From Mangrovibacterium lignilyticum (GTDB lineage: Bacteria; Bacteroidota; Bacteroidia; Bacteroidales; Prolixibacteraceae): a DNA stretch of 64,000 bases. Every line of letters starts with the position of its first letter. Within the stretch, counting starts at the first letter, position 1. Both the position numbers and the translations under genes were made by a program. The notes below the pieces were generated by a model. The model was given only the letters and a program-made list of their open reading frames with translations, did no database searches and had not been told where the DNA came from. The stretch lies in contig NZ_WKLH01000003.1 of NCBI RefSeq assembly GCF_010882175.1, positions 372,001 to 436,000 on the forward strand, in the 5' to 3' direction. This document shows, in pieces, positions 45,222-55,446 of the stretch.

Positions 45222-47126
45222 TTATCCGTTCAACAAATCAAGGGCTGCCTGATTGATTCCATTTTGGTCGAAACCGCACTCGCGCATCAGTTCTTCCGGC
45301 GAGCCATGTTCCACGAACCGGTCAGGTACTCCGAGGCGAATGACTTTTGATGTATACTGATGGTCGACCATGAATTCGATTACAGCTGAGCCAAATCCAC
45401 CTTGGATTGCTCCGTCTTCAATAGTGATAATTTTATCAAATTTCTTAAAGACTTGATGAAGCAGCTTTTCGTCCAATGGTTTTACAAAGCGCATGTCGTA
45501 GTGGGCAACCGAGTGTCCTTTTTTTTCGAGCGCTTTAATTGCACGCGATGTTTGAATTCCGGTTGTTCCGATTGACAGAATTGCTAAATCCGAACCTTCC
45601 GAAATGATCCGGCCTGTTCCAATTGGGATCGGCTCAAAAGGTTGACGCCAGTCGATTTGGCAGCCACAGCCTCTGGGGTATCGAATGGAGAATGGTCCCA
45701 TGTTTTCCTGCTGTGCCGTGTACATGAGGTTTCGCAGTTCTATTTCGTCCATTGGCGCTGATACGATCATGTTGGGGATGTGGCGCATGTAGGCCATATC
45801 GAAAACACCGTGATGCGTGGCTCCATCGGCACCAACAAGGCCACCACGATCCAGACAGAAAACGACGTTCAGATTTTGGATGGCAACGTCGTGAATGACC
45901 TGATCGTATGATCGTTGCATGAATGTAGAGTAGATGTTGCAAAACGGTACGAGGCCCCGAATAGCCATACCTGCCGAAAAAGTAACAGCGTGCGGTTCGG
46001 CAATACCGACATCGAAAGCGCGATCCGGCATTTTCTCCATCATGATATTTAAAGAGCTACCGGTTGGCATAGCCGGAGTAACACCAACAATTTTTTCGTT
46101 TTGTTCTGCCAGTTCCACCAATGTGTTTCCAAAGACATTTTGAAACTTGGGAGGCTTATTCATAGCGCACTCACAATTCAGAATTTCTCCGGTCACTTTG
46201 TCGAACTTTCCGGGTGCATGAAATTCTGTTTGGTTGAGTTCGGCTTGCTTAAAACCTTTCCCTTTTTTTGTTAGAACGTGCAGCAGTTTTGGGCCTGGGA
46301 TTTCACGCAAATCCTGCAACACTTTTGTGAGATATTTGATGTCGTGTCCGTCAATCGGACCAAAATACCGAATGCCCAAACTTTCAAATAAGTTTGATTC
46401 TTTCAGCAAGGCAGATTTTAATGCACCCTCTGTTTTTTGAACCAAGCGACGTGCTTTCGGGCCGAAACCGTTTAGCTTCCCCAGTCCATCCCAAACTTCT
46501 TGTTTAAGTTTGTTATATGATTTCGATTTTGAAATATTCAGTAAATAGTTGCTCACACCTCCCACATTGGGGTCGATGGCCATGTTGTTGTCATTCAGTA
46601 TAATGAGGACGTCTGAATTATTGACGGCAGCATTGTTCAAGCCTTCAAAGGCCATTCCTCCGGTCATGGAACCATCGCCGATAACGGCAACAATTTTTCG
46701 ATTTTTATCTTTTTGCAGTGATGCGGCAGCAGCCATTCCTAATGATGCAGAGATAGACGTGCTGGCATGACCAACGCCAAACGTGTCATATTCGCTTTCG
46801 CTTGGTTTTGGGAAGCCGCTAAGCCCGTTGTATTTCCTGTTGGTGTGAAACAGATCTCTGCGCCCCGTTAGGATTTTGTGACTGTAGGCCTGGTGACCAA
46901 CATCCCAAATAAGCATGTCGTAAGGCGTTTTGTACACATAGTGCAGGGCGACTGTTAATTCAACAACCCCAAGACTGGCGCCAAAATGTCCCGGATTATT
47001 GGACACTTCATCGATAATAAATTGCCTAAGCTCCTCACAAACAACAGGTAGATCTTCCGGTTTTAGTTTTCTCAGATCATCCGGACTGTTGATCTCTTTT
47101 AGCAGTTTACCTGCGTATTCTTCCAT
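45222..47126 (-). CDS. dxs: 1-deoxy-D-xylulose-5-phosphate synthase
   Basis: A 634-residue thiamine diphosphate enzyme that condenses pyruvate and glyceraldehyde 3-phosphate, first step of the MEP isoprenoid pathway. The ThDP motif is [17 protein letters not shown]...LNDNNMAI, the transketolase-type second half has [15 protein letters not shown] and the C-terminal domain is complete. I use ATG 47126: the upstream TTG at 47147 falls inside a clear -7 element, so it cannot be translated from that promoter. Confidence 0.97.
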   Translation of the reverse strand: MEEYAGKLLKEINSPDDLRKLKPEDLPVVCEELRQFIIDEVSNNPGHFGASLGVVELTVALHYVYKTPYDMLIWDVGHQAYSHKILTGRRDLFHTNRKYNGLSGFPKPSESEYDTFGVGHASTSISASLGMAAAASLQKDKNRKIVAVIGDGSMTGGMAFEGLNNAAVNNSDVLIILNDNNMAIDPNVGGVSNYLLNISKSKSYNKLKQEVWDGLGKLNGFGPKARRLVQKTEGALKSALLKESNLFESLGIRYFGPIDGHDIKYLTKVLQDLREIPGPKLLHVLTKKGKGFKQAELNQTEFHAPGKFDKVTGEILNCECAMNKPPKFQNVFGNTLVELAEQNEKIVGVTPAMPTGSSLNIMMEKMPDRAFDVGIAEPHAVTFSAGMAIRGLVPFCNIYSTFMQRSYDQVIHDVAIQNLNVVFCLDRGGLVGADGATHHGVFDMAYMRHIPNMIVSAPMDEIELRNLMYTAQQENMGPFSIRYPRGCGCQIDWRQPFEPIPIGTGRIISEGSDLAILSIGTTGIQTSRAIKALEKKGHSVAHYDMRFVKPLDEKLLHQVFKKFDKIITIEDGAIQGGFGSAVIEFMVDHQYTSKVIRLGVPDRFVEHGSPEELMRECGFDQNGINQAALDLLNG

Positions 47127-47144
47127 GTAGCCAAAATTAGAGCT

Positions 47145-47152
47145 CAAATATA
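47145..47152 (-). promoter_or_regulatory. -7 promoter element of dxs
   Basis: On the minus strand TATATTTG fits TAnnTTTG and ends 18 bp before the dxs ATG at 47126, which fixes the start choice. Confidence 0.65.
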
Positions 47153-47237
47153 CAATTTATCATTTATGCAACCGCTTTGAAATGTCAGTATTGAGGAATC
47201 GGCGGGGATTAGGGTTTTTAGTGAACTACCCTAATAA

Positions 47238-48020
47238 TCATATTTTGAGTGTATTTCGTTCCCTGGCTTGAAAAGTAACCAGTTCTTCAAACCCCACTTT
47301 TTGTAGCAGGTCTACTGCAGTTTTGAAATGTCGGGCAACTTGGTCAGTTCGGTGCGCATCCGACGTCAAGGTCATTGGGATGTGATGGTGATAGCAGCGT
47401 TCTACGATGGATGGGGCCGGTGTAAATTCGGCGCAAGGACGATCGACTCCCCCGGTGTTTAGTTCCACGACCAGGTTATTTTCTTTGATGATTTTAAGCG
47501 TGTCCTCGATTAAAGGTGATTGATCCGTTTCCGGATAAATTCTGAATTTCTTGATTATATCCATGTGACCGATGATATCGAACAGGCCTGAACGCGCGGC
47601 TTTTTGAATCAGGTCGTAATACATCTTATATAAGTGGTCGTTCGACCATTTGCCGTAAAGTGATTTGTCAGTGTCGAAATTCCAATCTCCTATAAAATGA
47701 ACCGATCCGATGACATAGTCCAGGGGAAGGGAACTGATCACTTTGCTGATCTCGTCTTCCATCCCTTCCAGATAGTCCATTTCTATTCCGAATTTTACTT
47801 TTATTTGACTTTTGTAGCGTTCGCGGAGAATTTCTATTTGTTCGACCATAACCGGAAGATCAACAGCGGAGATTGCCCAGTTGACAGGTTTGAGGCAGAG
47901 GTGGTCGCTGAATCCAACTTCATCAAGGCCTTTTTCAATGGCGGCCAGAATCATCTCTTCATAATTATTCTTCCCGTCTGAAAGAATACTGTGCATGTGG
48001 TAATCTGTCATTCCTAGCAT
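47238..48020 (-). CDS. PHP-domain histidinol-phosphatase-like protein
   Basis: A 260-residue PHP metallo-phosphoesterase. Metal-binding motifs are DYHMHSILSDG (HxH), FSDHLCL, GSVHFIGDW, FDIIGHMDIIKKF and TLTSDAHRTDQVA. The overall pattern is that of HisJ (histidinol phosphate to histidinol). No other his gene is nearby, so a different phosphoester is possible. It lies 91 bp upstream of dxs, same strand. Confidence 0.82.
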   Translation of the reverse strand: MLGMTDYHMHSILSDGKNNYEEMILAAIEKGLDEVGFSDHLCLKPVNWAISAVDLPVMVEQIEILRERYKSQIKVKFGIEMDYLEGMEDEISKVISSLPLDYVIGSVHFIGDWNFDTDKSLYGKWSNDHLYKMYYDLIQKAARSGLFDIIGHMDIIKKFRIYPETDQSPLIEDTLKIIKENNLVVELNTGGVDRPCAEFTPAPSIVERCYHHHIPMTLTSDAHRTDQVARHFKTAVDLLQKVGFEELVTFQARERNTLKI

Positions 48021-48116
48021 AGCGCTGAATAATTCGGTTTAATTGTATTCGACCCTAAAATAGTCAAAGTAAATGCAAAAGGAATGGATAGGGGGAGTTT
48101 TCTGTTGATTGAGGGC

Positions 48117-48146
48117 AAAAAAAAGGCAGCTTCAATAAGCTGCCTC
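48117..48146 (-). terminator. Terminator of frr
   Basis: GGCAGCTT (48125-48132) and AAGCTGCC (48137-48144) pair perfectly and are followed on the minus strand by a run of eight T. Confidence 0.93.
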
Positions 48147-48198
48147 AAAGCCATGAAAACAATTAAACAATGTTCAGAAAACAGAAAACTAGAAACAA

Positions 48199-48762
48199 TT
48201 ATATTGTAAAAATCTCTTGATTTTTCTTCTCAAGTGCGCTGTCAACTTTTTTCGAAAATTCGTTGGTCATATCCTGAACTTGCTGTTCTGCATCTTTTTC
48301 CAAGTCTTCCGATAATCCGTTTTTCAGCATTTTTTTCAATGTTTCGTTGGCGTCTTTTCGAGCCGAACGAATACTTACCTTCGCATTTTCACCTTCGGCG
48401 TTCGCCTGCTTCGCAAGTGTTTTACGTCTTTCTTCCGTAAGTGGCGGAACCATAATGCGAATAATCTCACCGTTGTTGTCCGGGTTAAAGCCCAGATTTG
48501 CGTTCATTATTGCTTTTTCAATTTCACCAATTAGGTTTTTTTCCCAAGGTTGAATGGCAATTGTTCTCGCATCCGGTGTGCTAATGTTCGACACTTGTTG
48601 CAAGGGAGTCGCGCTACCGTAGTAGTCTACTGTTACTCCGTCAAGCATTCTGGTCGACGCTTTTCCTGCACGGATATGAATTAGTTCAACTTCTAAGTGA
48701 TCGATAGCCGAAGCCATCTTTTCTCTACATAAATCTAATATCAGTTCTACTTCTTCTTCCAT
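48199..48762 (-). CDS. frr: Ribosome recycling factor
   Basis: A 187-residue RRF that splits post-termination ribosomes with EF-G. Diagnostic motifs are IRAGKASTRMLDGVTVDYYG, IQPWEKNLIGEIEKAI, and VPPLTEERRKTLAKQA. It follows pyrH by 109 bp with its own -7 element, the common pyrH-frr order. Confidence 0.97.
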   Translation of the reverse strand: MEEEVELILDLCREKMASAIDHLEVELIHIRAGKASTRMLDGVTVDYYGSATPLQQVSNISTPDARTIAIQPWEKNLIGEIEKAIMNANLGFNPDNNGEIIRIMVPPLTEERRKTLAKQANAEGENAKVSIRSARKDANETLKKMLKNGLSEDLEKDAEQQVQDMTNEFSKKVDSALEKKNQEIFTI

Positions 48763-48800
48763 AAAAACAATATGGTCTGTTCATCTATCTGTGCTGTCAG

Positions 48801-48808
48801 CAAATATA
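48801..48808 (-). promoter_or_regulatory. -7 promoter element of frr
   Basis: On the minus strand TATATTTG fits TAnnTTTG, 38 bp before the frr ATG, so frr can be transcribed apart from pyrH. Confidence 0.55.
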
Positions 48809-48871
48809 GAAAAATTTAAAGAATATTAAAATTCATTAAAAATTTTCGCAGATAAAATGAACAGTGTTATT

Positions 48872-49582
48872 TTATAAATGGACCAGAGTCCCAATGTTTT
48901 CGCCTGTTATAACTTTTTTCAAATTTCCTTTTTTATCCATGTTGAAAACAACAATCGGCAAGTTGTTTTCTTTACACATGGTGGTTGCTGTCAAATCCAT
49001 CACCTTAAGTCCACGATGGTAGATCTCGTCGAAGGAAATTTTATCAAATTTTACAGCTTTCGGATCTTTTTCCGGATCAGCTGTGTAGATACCATCCACA
49101 CGGGTTCCTTTTAGCATCGCATCTGCTTCAATTTCAATTCCTCGAAGCGATGAGCCGGTGTCGGTCGTGAAATAAGGGTTTCCGGTTCCGGCCGAGAAAA
49201 CGGCCACTTCGCCCTTCTCCAACGTTTCAATTGCTTTGTCTTTTGAATAAAACTCACCAACCGGTTCCATGCGGATCGCTGTTAATACCCGCGACTTTAC
49301 GCCAACGGAAGTTAATGCTGAATTTAATGCCAAGCTGTTTATTACTGTTGCCAGCATGCCCATTTGGTCACCCTTTACACGGTCGAAACCGTTGGCAGCA
49401 CCACTCAGGCCTCTGAAAATATTTCCGCCACCGATGACAATACCAACTTGAACGCCTAAATCGGCGATCTCTTTTATTTGTTCGGCATAGTCAGCCAGCC
49501 GTTGCTGGTCGATACCATACTCTTGCTCACCCATTAAAGATTCGCCGCTCAGTTTTAATAGTACTCGTTTGTATGCCGTCAT
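48872..49582 (-). CDS. pyrH: Uridylate kinase
   Basis: A 236-residue UMP kinase of the amino-acid-kinase fold, converting UMP to UDP. KLSGESLMG, IGGGNIFRG, and the TGNPYFTTDTGSSLRGIE block, together with ADAMLKGTRVDGIYTADPEKD, are diagnostic. The bacterial hexameric enzyme is typically regulated by UTP and GTP. Confidence 0.97.
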   Translation of the reverse strand: MTAYKRVLLKLSGESLMGEQEYGIDQQRLADYAEQIKEIADLGVQVGIVIGGGNIFRGLSGAANGFDRVKGDQMGMLATVINSLALNSALTSVGVKSRVLTAIRMEPVGEFYSKDKAIETLEKGEVAVFSAGTGNPYFTTDTGSSLRGIEIEADAMLKGTRVDGIYTADPEKDPKAVKFDKISFDEIYHRGLKVMDLTATTMCKENNLPIVVFNMDKKGNLKKVITGENIGTLVHL

Positions 49583-49598
49583 TGTTGTTTGTTTTATG

Positions 49599-49606
49599 CA
49601 AAAGTA
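49599..49606 (-). promoter_or_regulatory. -7 promoter element of pyrH
   Basis: On the minus strand TACTTTTG fits TAnnTTTG and lies 16 bp before the pyrH ATG at 49582. Confidence 0.6.
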
Positions 49607-49762
49607 TGAAAATAACTAAAAGTGAAAACGTACCGTTTGTAACTTTTCTGTCACTTTTTATTTCCTTCTTATGCTTGTGCTAAATGCGTTTGATTATTTA
49701 CAGTCATCAATTTACGTTTCGTAATTAATTATTACTTTTACAGCCGCTGATTTTCAATAGCT

Positions 49763-50026
49763 ATGGTAACATTAAACGTGATTTTGTTTTTGGTTGGATT
49801 TTTACGCACGCTTTTTATTGTCGTTGTGTTTTATTACTTGTTTCGTTTTCTAATCAAGCTGTTTGCACCGTTATTTGGTTTTCAGGCAGTGAATAAACAA
49901 CCAGGACAGAAAAGTAGAAAAGAGGAGCGCCGTGAAGGCGAGGTGAGGGTTGAAAATCCCAGAAATCAACAATCCAATATTTCCCGGGATGAAGGAGAAT
50001 ATGTGGATTTTGAAGAGATTGACTAG
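49763..50026 (+). CDS. DUF4834 small membrane protein
   Basis: An 87-residue protein with one or two N-terminal hydrophobic stretches (about residues 4-38), then a charged tail (KSRKEERREGEVRVENP) ending in EGEYVDFEEID. That shape fits DUF4834, a Bacteroidota family of unknown function. glyS begins 75 bp later on the same strand. Confidence 0.75.
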   Translation: MVTLNVILFLVGFLRTLFIVVVFYYLFRFLIKLFAPLFGFQAVNKQPGQKSRKEERREGEVRVENPRNQQSNISRDEGEYVDFEEID

Positions 50027-50101
50027 ATTTTCTTGAAGATACACTTAGTATATACATAGACCAAAAATTAATTTTCAATAGCAAATAACGCATTAGATAG
50101 T

Positions 50102-51655
50102 ATGGCTCAGGAAGACATTTTTAAAAAGCTGGTTGCCCATTGCAAAGAATATGGATACGTGTTTCAGTCGAGTGAAATTTATGACGGACTTGGCGCGGTG
50201 TATGATTATGGGCAAAATGGAGTAGAATTAAAAAACAACATTAAAAAATATTGGTGGGACAGCATGGTGCTTTTGCACGAAAATGTGGTTGGACTCGATT
50301 CAGCTATTTTTATGCATCCGACTATTTGGAAAGCCTCGGGTCACGTGGATGCATTCAATGATCCTTTAATTGACAATAAAGATTCGAAGAAACGCTATCG
50401 TGCCGATGTCTTGATTGAAGATCAATTGGGCAAGTACGAGGAGAAAATGAATAAGGAAGTTGCTAAAGCTGAAAAACGTTTTGGCGATTCGTTCGATGAA
50501 AAGCAGTTTCGTGAAACCAATCCCCGTGTTATCGCAAACCAGGAAAAATGGAACACGCTTCACCAACGCTTTTCTGATGCTTTGAATGCAGGTGATCTTG
50601 CAGAGTTGAAGCAGATCATTGAAGATGAAGGAATCGTTTGTCCACTTAGTGGTAGTCGCAACTGGACCGATGTTCGCCAGTTCAATCTGATGTTCTCGAC
50701 CGAGATGGGGTCGACAGCTGAAGGTGCTGCCAAAATTTATCTTCGCCCGGAGACAGCACAAGGGATTTTTGTAAATTACCTGAACGTGCAAAAGACGGGG
50801 CGCATGAAGATTCCATTTGGAATTGCCCAAATCGGAAAAGCTTTCCGTAACGAAATAGTTGCCCGTCAGTTTATTTTCCGGATGCGCGAGTTTGAGCAAA
50901 TGGAAATGCAATATTTTGTCAAACCTGGTACAGAGCTGGATTGGTTTGATAAATGGAAGGAAACCCGCATTAGCTGGCACCGTGCTCTTGGTTTTGGTGA
51001 TGAGAACTACCGTTTCCATGTGCACGAGAAATTGGCGCACTATGCCAATGCGGCTGTCGATGTAGAGTATAAATTTCCATTCGGGTTTAAAGAGGTGGAA
51101 GGAATTCATTCGCGTACAGATTTTGATTTGTCACAGCACCAAAAATTCTCTGGTAAAAAAATTCAGTATTACGATCCGGAGTTGGGCGAATCTTATGTGC
51201 CTTACGTTGTCGAAACGTCGATTGGTGTCGACCGGATGTTTCTGCAGGTTGTAGCGGCCTCTTATTGTGAAGAAGAATTAGAGTCGTCAAACGGGCAGAA
51301 AGATACCCGCGTGGTGATGAAATTGCCTGCGGTGTTGGCTCCGGTGAAACTGGCAGTCATGCCGTTGGTGAAAAAAGACGGACTTCCGGAAAAAGCCCGC
51401 GAAATTATCGATGAACTGAAATTTGATTTCAACTGTCAGTATGATGAAAAAGACAGTATCGGTAAGCGTTATCGTCGTCAGGATGCGATTGGTACACCTT
51501 TTTGTGTGACGGTTGATCATCAGAGTCTGGAAGACCAAACCGTAACGATTCGTTATCGGGATACGATGGAGCAGGACCGGGTTGCAATCACCGAATTGAA
51601 AAGCATTATTGCTGAACAGGTCAGTTTTAAAGAGCTTTTTGCTAAGTTGAAATAA
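50102..51655 (+). CDS. glyS: Glycine--tRNA ligase (dimeric alpha2 type)
   Basis: A 517-residue class II synthetase that charges tRNA-Gly, of the alpha2 form shared with eukaryotes and archaea rather than the GlyQ/GlyS heterotetramer. RPETAQGIF, motif 2 FRNEIVARQFIFRMREFEQ, the ETSIGVDRM motif 3 and a C-terminal anticodon-binding domain are present. Length is normal. Confidence 0.96.
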   Translation: MAQEDIFKKLVAHCKEYGYVFQSSEIYDGLGAVYDYGQNGVELKNNIKKYWWDSMVLLHENVVGLDSAIFMHPTIWKASGHVDAFNDPLIDNKDSKKRYRADVLIEDQLGKYEEKMNKEVAKAEKRFGDSFDEKQFRETNPRVIANQEKWNTLHQRFSDALNAGDLAELKQIIEDEGIVCPLSGSRNWTDVRQFNLMFSTEMGSTAEGAAKIYLRPETAQGIFVNYLNVQKTGRMKIPFGIAQIGKAFRNEIVARQFIFRMREFEQMEMQYFVKPGTELDWFDKWKETRISWHRALGFGDENYRFHVHEKLAHYANAAVDVEYKFPFGFKEVEGIHSRTDFDLSQHQKFSGKKIQYYDPELGESYVPYVVETSIGVDRMFLQVVAASYCEEELESSNGQKDTRVVMKLPAVLAPVKLAVMPLVKKDGLPEKAREIIDELKFDFNCQYDEKDSIGKRYRRQDAIGTPFCVTVDHQSLEDQTVTIRYRDTMEQDRVAITELKSIIAEQVSFKELFAKLK

Positions 51656-51678
51656 GTATTACAATCATATGTTTCTAT

Positions 51679-51706
51679 AAAGGCTCCTTTCGGGAGCCTT
51701 TTTTTT
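51679..51706 (+). terminator. Terminator of glyS
   Basis: AAGGCTCC (51680-51687) and GGAGCCTT (51693-51700) pair around TTTCG and a T run follows. Confidence 0.93.
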
Positions 51707-52049
51707 GTTTAGATGACACCGTGTGCTTTCAAATTGTAAGTTGGTGTGTTGTTGTGACCTGTTTTTAGATGTTTTTGAGGGGTTTAATTTTTTGTGTAGA
51801 AATATAATATCAGGTAATTGGTTGTTTGTGAGGTGTTATCGCATTTGTTTGTATTGAAATGTGCTAAAAAGCATATAAGTTTTTGTTTGTAATTTGCCGA
51901 TTAGTTTTGTCGTATTTTTATGCCTCTAAATGTGGTTTTTGCTGATAAAACAATGAAAAACACTGATTTTACTTACGAATTGAAAGTATGCTTCTTTTTA
52001 ACAAAAGTGAAAGCTGCTTTTTGTCATCTTTCTGCAGTTTATAGCGGTA
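51707..52049. other. T-rich intergenic stretch
   Basis: About 340 bp with many TTTTG/TTGT runs on the plus strand. No ORF, tRNA or recognisable RNA motif. Only the promoter of the next gene is evident. Confidence 0.6.
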
Positions 52050-52057
52050 TATTTTTG
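52050..52057 (+). promoter_or_regulatory. -7 promoter element of the secreted-protein gene
   Basis: TATTTTTG fits TAnnTTTG and lies 35 bp before the ATG at 52093. A clear -33 element was not found. Confidence 0.5.
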
Positions 52058-52092
52058 CTACCGTTATCATAAACAATTTTAAAATCGATGAC

Positions 52093-52566
52093 ATGAAAGT
52101 AAAACAATCATTTTTAAGCTTAATCCTTGTTGCGCTGGTAGTAGTGGCAACAAATTCATATGCTTCTTCCTATGAAGCATTCAATGATACGTATAGAATT
52201 TCTACGGAAGATGTTGCTGTTTCAAGCAAAGATGTGGCCAAGTGTTGGAATATCGTTTATGGCGATTCAAGCCGCCCGGTAAAAGTATTCCTGAAACAGA
52301 CTAAGAATGGCGATGAGTACACCGTGCGCAGCAGCTATTTCGAAGTTAAGTATGTGAACGGAGCCAAAGGTTTTGGTGTTCGCGAACTGAGAGGTTCAGA
52401 ACAAAAAGTCCCTGCAGATTTAAACTACAAAGTTTTAAATAACGTGAATTTAAATAGTCAGAAAATCATAAGCGGTGCAAAAGTTGCCGATGGTCAGGTG
52501 TTGGAAATGATTGCCGACTTCCTGCCGGAATTGATCAACGACGAATTTAAAACGATATTGAATTAA
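52093..52566 (+). CDS. Small secreted protein of unknown function
   Basis: A 157-residue protein with a signal peptide (FLSLILVALVVVATNSYAS). The mature 132 residues are mixed alpha/beta, with one Cys, and end in a helical segment (MIADFLPELINDEFKTILN). I recognise no domain. It has its own -7 element and a strong terminator, so it is a well-delimited single-gene unit between glyS and the polysaccharide genes. Confidence 0.75.
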   Translation: MKVKQSFLSLILVALVVVATNSYASSYEAFNDTYRISTEDVAVSSKDVAKCWNIVYGDSSRPVKVFLKQTKNGDEYTVRSSYFEVKYVNGAKGFGVRELRGSEQKVPADLNYKVLNNVNLNSQKIISGAKVADGQVLEMIADFLPELINDEFKTILN

Positions 52567-52598
52567 TAGTTTTAATAATTCAAACAGCATTATTATTG

Positions 52599-52629
52599 AC
52601 CGTCACGCCCCCACGTGACGGTTTTTTTT
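52599..52629 (+). terminator. Terminator of the secreted-protein gene
   Basis: ACCGTCACG (52599-52607) and CGTGACGGT (52614-52622) pair perfectly and a run of T follows. It faces the convergent wbpB gene. Confidence 0.95.
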
Positions 52630-52644
52630 GTGTTTGTGGGGTAC

Positions 52645-53568
52645 TTATTTTTCCAAAAGCGGGTGATAGTCGTTTGTTAGTCCGGTTGGCGGTGAGTTTC
52701 TAATCTCGTGGGTTAGCAGAATGCTTGGCTTGGCGACCGTCGGTTTAAAGCCATTTCCGCACAGGATTTGCTCGTAACTTTTGGTGTGCAAATCGGTAAA
52801 GCCGTCGCTAAACTCAAATTCTTCACCATTTAATTTTAACGATCGATAAGTTCTCTTGCCCGATTGCTGGATTTCAGATGGTATATCGTTGTCATCCAAA
52901 CTCAGATACCACCTGATGTTTGCTTTTTTGAGCTGGAGGACACCCGCTGCTTTATTGTTATCATTCAGATGGACCTGGCTTTTTTCAGTATCCCCGAAAA
53001 TCCATAAAAGGGCATCGAAAAAGTGAATACCAATGTTGGTGATAATGCCGCCCGATTTTAGGTCGTCACCTTTCCAGCTTTCGAAATACCATTTCCCGCG
53101 AGAGGTAATATAGGTCAGGTCAATGTCGTAGATTTGAGTTGGCGGTGCTTCCTCAATAGCCTTTTTTAAAGCTTGAATAGCCGGATGAAGTCGTAGCTGC
53201 AAGATACTGTAAGCCGCTTTCCCACTTTGTTCCTGCGCTTTTTCAATGGCTTCAAATTCGCCGGGATGCAGCACCAACGGTTTTTCGCAAATAACATTCG
53301 AACCGGCGTGCAGTGCTGATTGGATGTGAGCGGCATGCAAAAAGTTGGGAGTGCAAATGCTGGTATAATCAACCGGATGTTTGCTGATATAATTTTCGAA
53401 CGCGCCAAGATCGGTGTAAAATTCTGCGTTGGGAAAATAGTTGTCCAATCTTCCAACAACGTCGAAGGGGTCGGTGGCTGCGATGAGTTGATTGCCGGTT
53501 TCCTGAATTGCTTTTAAATGTCTTTCCGCGACAAATCCAGCCGCGCCTATTAGGGCAAAGTTTTTCAT
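52645..53568 (-). CDS. wbpB: WbpB/WlbA-type UDP-GlcNAcA 3-dehydrogenase
   Basis: A 307-residue Gfo/Idh/MocA oxidoreductase. It should oxidise the C3 hydroxyl of UDP-N-acetylglucosaminuronate, second step toward UDP-GlcNAc(3NAc)A. The NAD-binding start is FALIGAAGFVAERHLKAI, the catalytic-side motif is CEKPLVL, then LQLRLHPAI and DLTYITSRGKWYFESWKGD, which fit WlbA closely. It starts 1 bp after wbpA, in an operon with wbpE and wbpD. Confidence 0.88.
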   Translation of the reverse strand: MKNFALIGAAGFVAERHLKAIQETGNQLIAATDPFDVVGRLDNYFPNAEFYTDLGAFENYISKHPVDYTSICTPNFLHAAHIQSALHAGSNVICEKPLVLHPGEFEAIEKAQEQSGKAAYSILQLRLHPAIQALKKAIEEAPPTQIYDIDLTYITSRGKWYFESWKGDDLKSGGIITNIGIHFFDALLWIFGDTEKSQVHLNDNNKAAGVLQLKKANIRWYLSLDDNDIPSEIQQSGKRTYRSLKLNGEEFEFSDGFTDLHTKSYEQILCGNGFKPTVAKPSILLTHEIRNSPPTGLTNDYHPLLEK

Positions 53569-53569
53569 T

Positions 53570-54880
53570 TTAAAGTTTGTATACTTTTTCAGAGGGTTCT
53601 TGAATTGCGTTCCTCAAATCTACAATCAACAAAGAGTTATTCAAAATAAAGGAGGGGTCAAATGCATCGTGATTTGTGCAAATGACTACGCAGTCTGCAT
53701 TCTGAAGCAGTTCCATGCTTATTTCCCGGGACGAAAATAACTGTCCGCTAGGCGTTTCTATCTTGGGAATGAACGGGTCGTGGTAGAGAATATTTCCGCC
53801 TTTTTTTATCACTTCCTCCATAATTTTTAGTGCCGGAGATTCCCGGTAGTCATCAATGTTGGGTTTATAGGCGACTCCGAGGAACAGGATATTGCTACCA
53901 TTGATTGCCTTTTTGTGCTGGTTTAATGCCGAAGTTACTTTAATGGTCATCCGATGCGCCATCATATTATTAATATGTCCGGCAGTGTTAATCAGGCTAA
54001 GGTCGAAGTTGAATTTCCGGGCAATGTATTCCAGGTAGAAGGGGTCGAGAGGAATGCAGTGGCCGCCGATTCCCGGTCCCGGATAGAAGGTTTGAAAGCC
54101 ATATGGTTTTGTTTTAGCAGCTTCGATAACCTCCCAAATATTGATGTCCATTTTCCCGCAAAGAAGCGCCATTTCGTTGATCAGGCTGATGTTGACCAGG
54201 CGGTACGTGTTTTCCAATATTTTCACCATCTCGGCAACCCGGGGGGAGCTTACCGGGTGAACAGCATCGATTATTTTTTTGTAGATAGCTTGTCCGATTT
54301 CCAGTCCGTCATCGGTTAGTGCGCCAATAACCTTGGGCGTGTTGCGGGTCAAAAATTCAGCATTGCCCGGATCTACCCGTTCCGGCGAGAAAGCGAGCCA
54401 AAAATCTTCGCCGTGCTTCAATTTCGATTTTTCTTCAACCAGCGGTAAAATGAAATCTTCGGTGGTTGTTGGGTAAGTTGTGCTCTCGAGGCAGATAAAT
54501 GTGCCTTTTTTCAGGTTGTCGGCGATCGCTTCGCACGAATCCCGGATGTGGCTCATGTCGGGCTTTTTAAAGACATCAAGCGGTGTGGGTACACAAATGA
54601 AAATCGCGTCGCAGGCCGAAAGTTCACTGAAGTTAGCACTGGCCCGAAGCTTTTCCGTCCTTATCAGCCGCGAGAAATCCTCGTTGTTTAAATCCTGAAT
54701 ATAGTTTTGTCCCGCGTTGACTTTGGTGATCCTTTCGGCTGATTTTTCAAAGCCAATGACTGAGATGCCCGCGGAGGCAAAAGCTACAGCAAGTCGTAAG
54801 CCGATTTCGCCCAGACCGATTACGCCGATCTGTTCTTCGGATGCTGCTATTTTTTGTAAGATGTCGTTTTTCAAACTCAT
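53570..54880 (-). CDS. wbpA: UDP-N-acetylglucosamine 6-dehydrogenase (WbpA-type)
   Basis: A 436-residue UDP-sugar dehydrogenase making UDP-GlcNAc[18 protein letters not shown] is the Rossmann motif, the catalytic Cys is in [15 protein letters not shown] and the C-terminal domain begins near [18 protein letters not shown] start at ATG 54880, whose TGA-overlapping ATGA links it to wbpD; the longer frame would run into that gene. Confidence 0.92.
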   Translation of the reverse strand: MSLKNDILQKIAASEEQIGVIGLGEIGLRLAVAFASAGISVIGFEKSAERITKVNAGQNYIQDLNNEDFSRLIRTEKLRASANFSELSACDAIFICVPTPLDVFKKPDMSHIRDSCEAIADNLKKGTFICLESTTYPTTTEDFILPLVEEKSKLKHGEDFWLAFSPERVDPGNAEFLTRNTPKVIGALTDDGLEIGQAIYKKIIDAVHPVSSPRVAEMVKILENTYRLVNISLINEMALLCGKMDINIWEVIEAAKTKPYGFQTFYPGPGIGGHCIPLDPFYLEYIARKFNFDLSLINTAGHINNMMAHRMTIKVTSALNQHKKAINGSNILFLGVAYKPNIDDYRESPALKIMEEVIKKGGNILYHDPFIPKIETPSGQLFSSREISMELLQNADCVVICTNHDAFDPSFILNNSLLIVDLRNAIQEPSEKVYKL

Positions 54881-55446
54881 TTGTCCATTAAAACTAAGTT
54901 GCCCCCAACCAATTGGTATTGCTCGCCGGTCTCGGGGCATTTAAGCGTTTCGTCCAGTGTTATTCCTGTGCGGCTTACCCAGCCTTCGTGTTTGGCTGGA
55001 TTTCCCATCATCAAAGCGTTGGCTTTTACATTTTTAGTAATCACTGCTCCGGCGCCAATTAGCGCATATTGACCAATTGTGACGCCGCAAACAATCGTTG
55101 CATTGGCGCCGATTGTCACCCCTTTTTCGACTAAAGTTTGCTGAAACGTGGATTTACGTTCGATAAAAGCTCTCGGATTTTTCACATTGGTGAATACGCA
55201 GCTTGGTCCGCAAAAAACATCATCTTCCAAAATAACGGCATCATAAATACTCACGTTATTCTGAATTTTCACGCCGTTGCCAATTTGCGCTTTTCCGCCA
55301 ACAAACACATTTTGGCCCAAAATGCAATGCGTACCGATTTTCGCTCCGCTCATGATGTGGCAGAAATGCCATATTTTGGAGCCATCACCAATTTGTGCTC
55401 CCTGGTCGATGCAGGCCGATGGATGAATGAAAATGTTATCCTTCAT
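54877..55446 (-). CDS. wbpD: WbpD/WlbB-type N-acetyltransferase
   Basis: A 189-residue left-handed beta-helix acetyltransferase that should acetylate the 3-amino group of UDP-2-acetamido-3-amino-glucuronate. Hexapeptide repeats run from [16 protein letters not shown] to ITKNVKAN, and [14 protein letters not shown] with a Cys-containing tail ([10 protein letters not shown]) is typical of WbpD/WlbB. It overlaps wbpE by 11 bp and wbpA by 4 bp, so translation of the operon is coupled. Confidence 0.92.
   Translation of the reverse strand: MKDNIFIHPSACIDQGAQIGDGSKIWHFCHIMSGAKIGTHCILGQNVFVGGKAQIGNGVKIQNNVSIYDAVILEDDVFCGPSCVFTNVKNPRAFIERKSTFQQTLVEKGVTIGANATIVCGVTIGQYALIGAGAVITKNVKANALMMGNPAKHEGWVSRTGITLDETLKCPETGEQYQLVGGNLVLMDK

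Noticed and set aside
50366-51109. 247-residue minus-strand frame inside glyS
   Set aside because: Antisense shadow of a well-conserved gene; product has no family signature.
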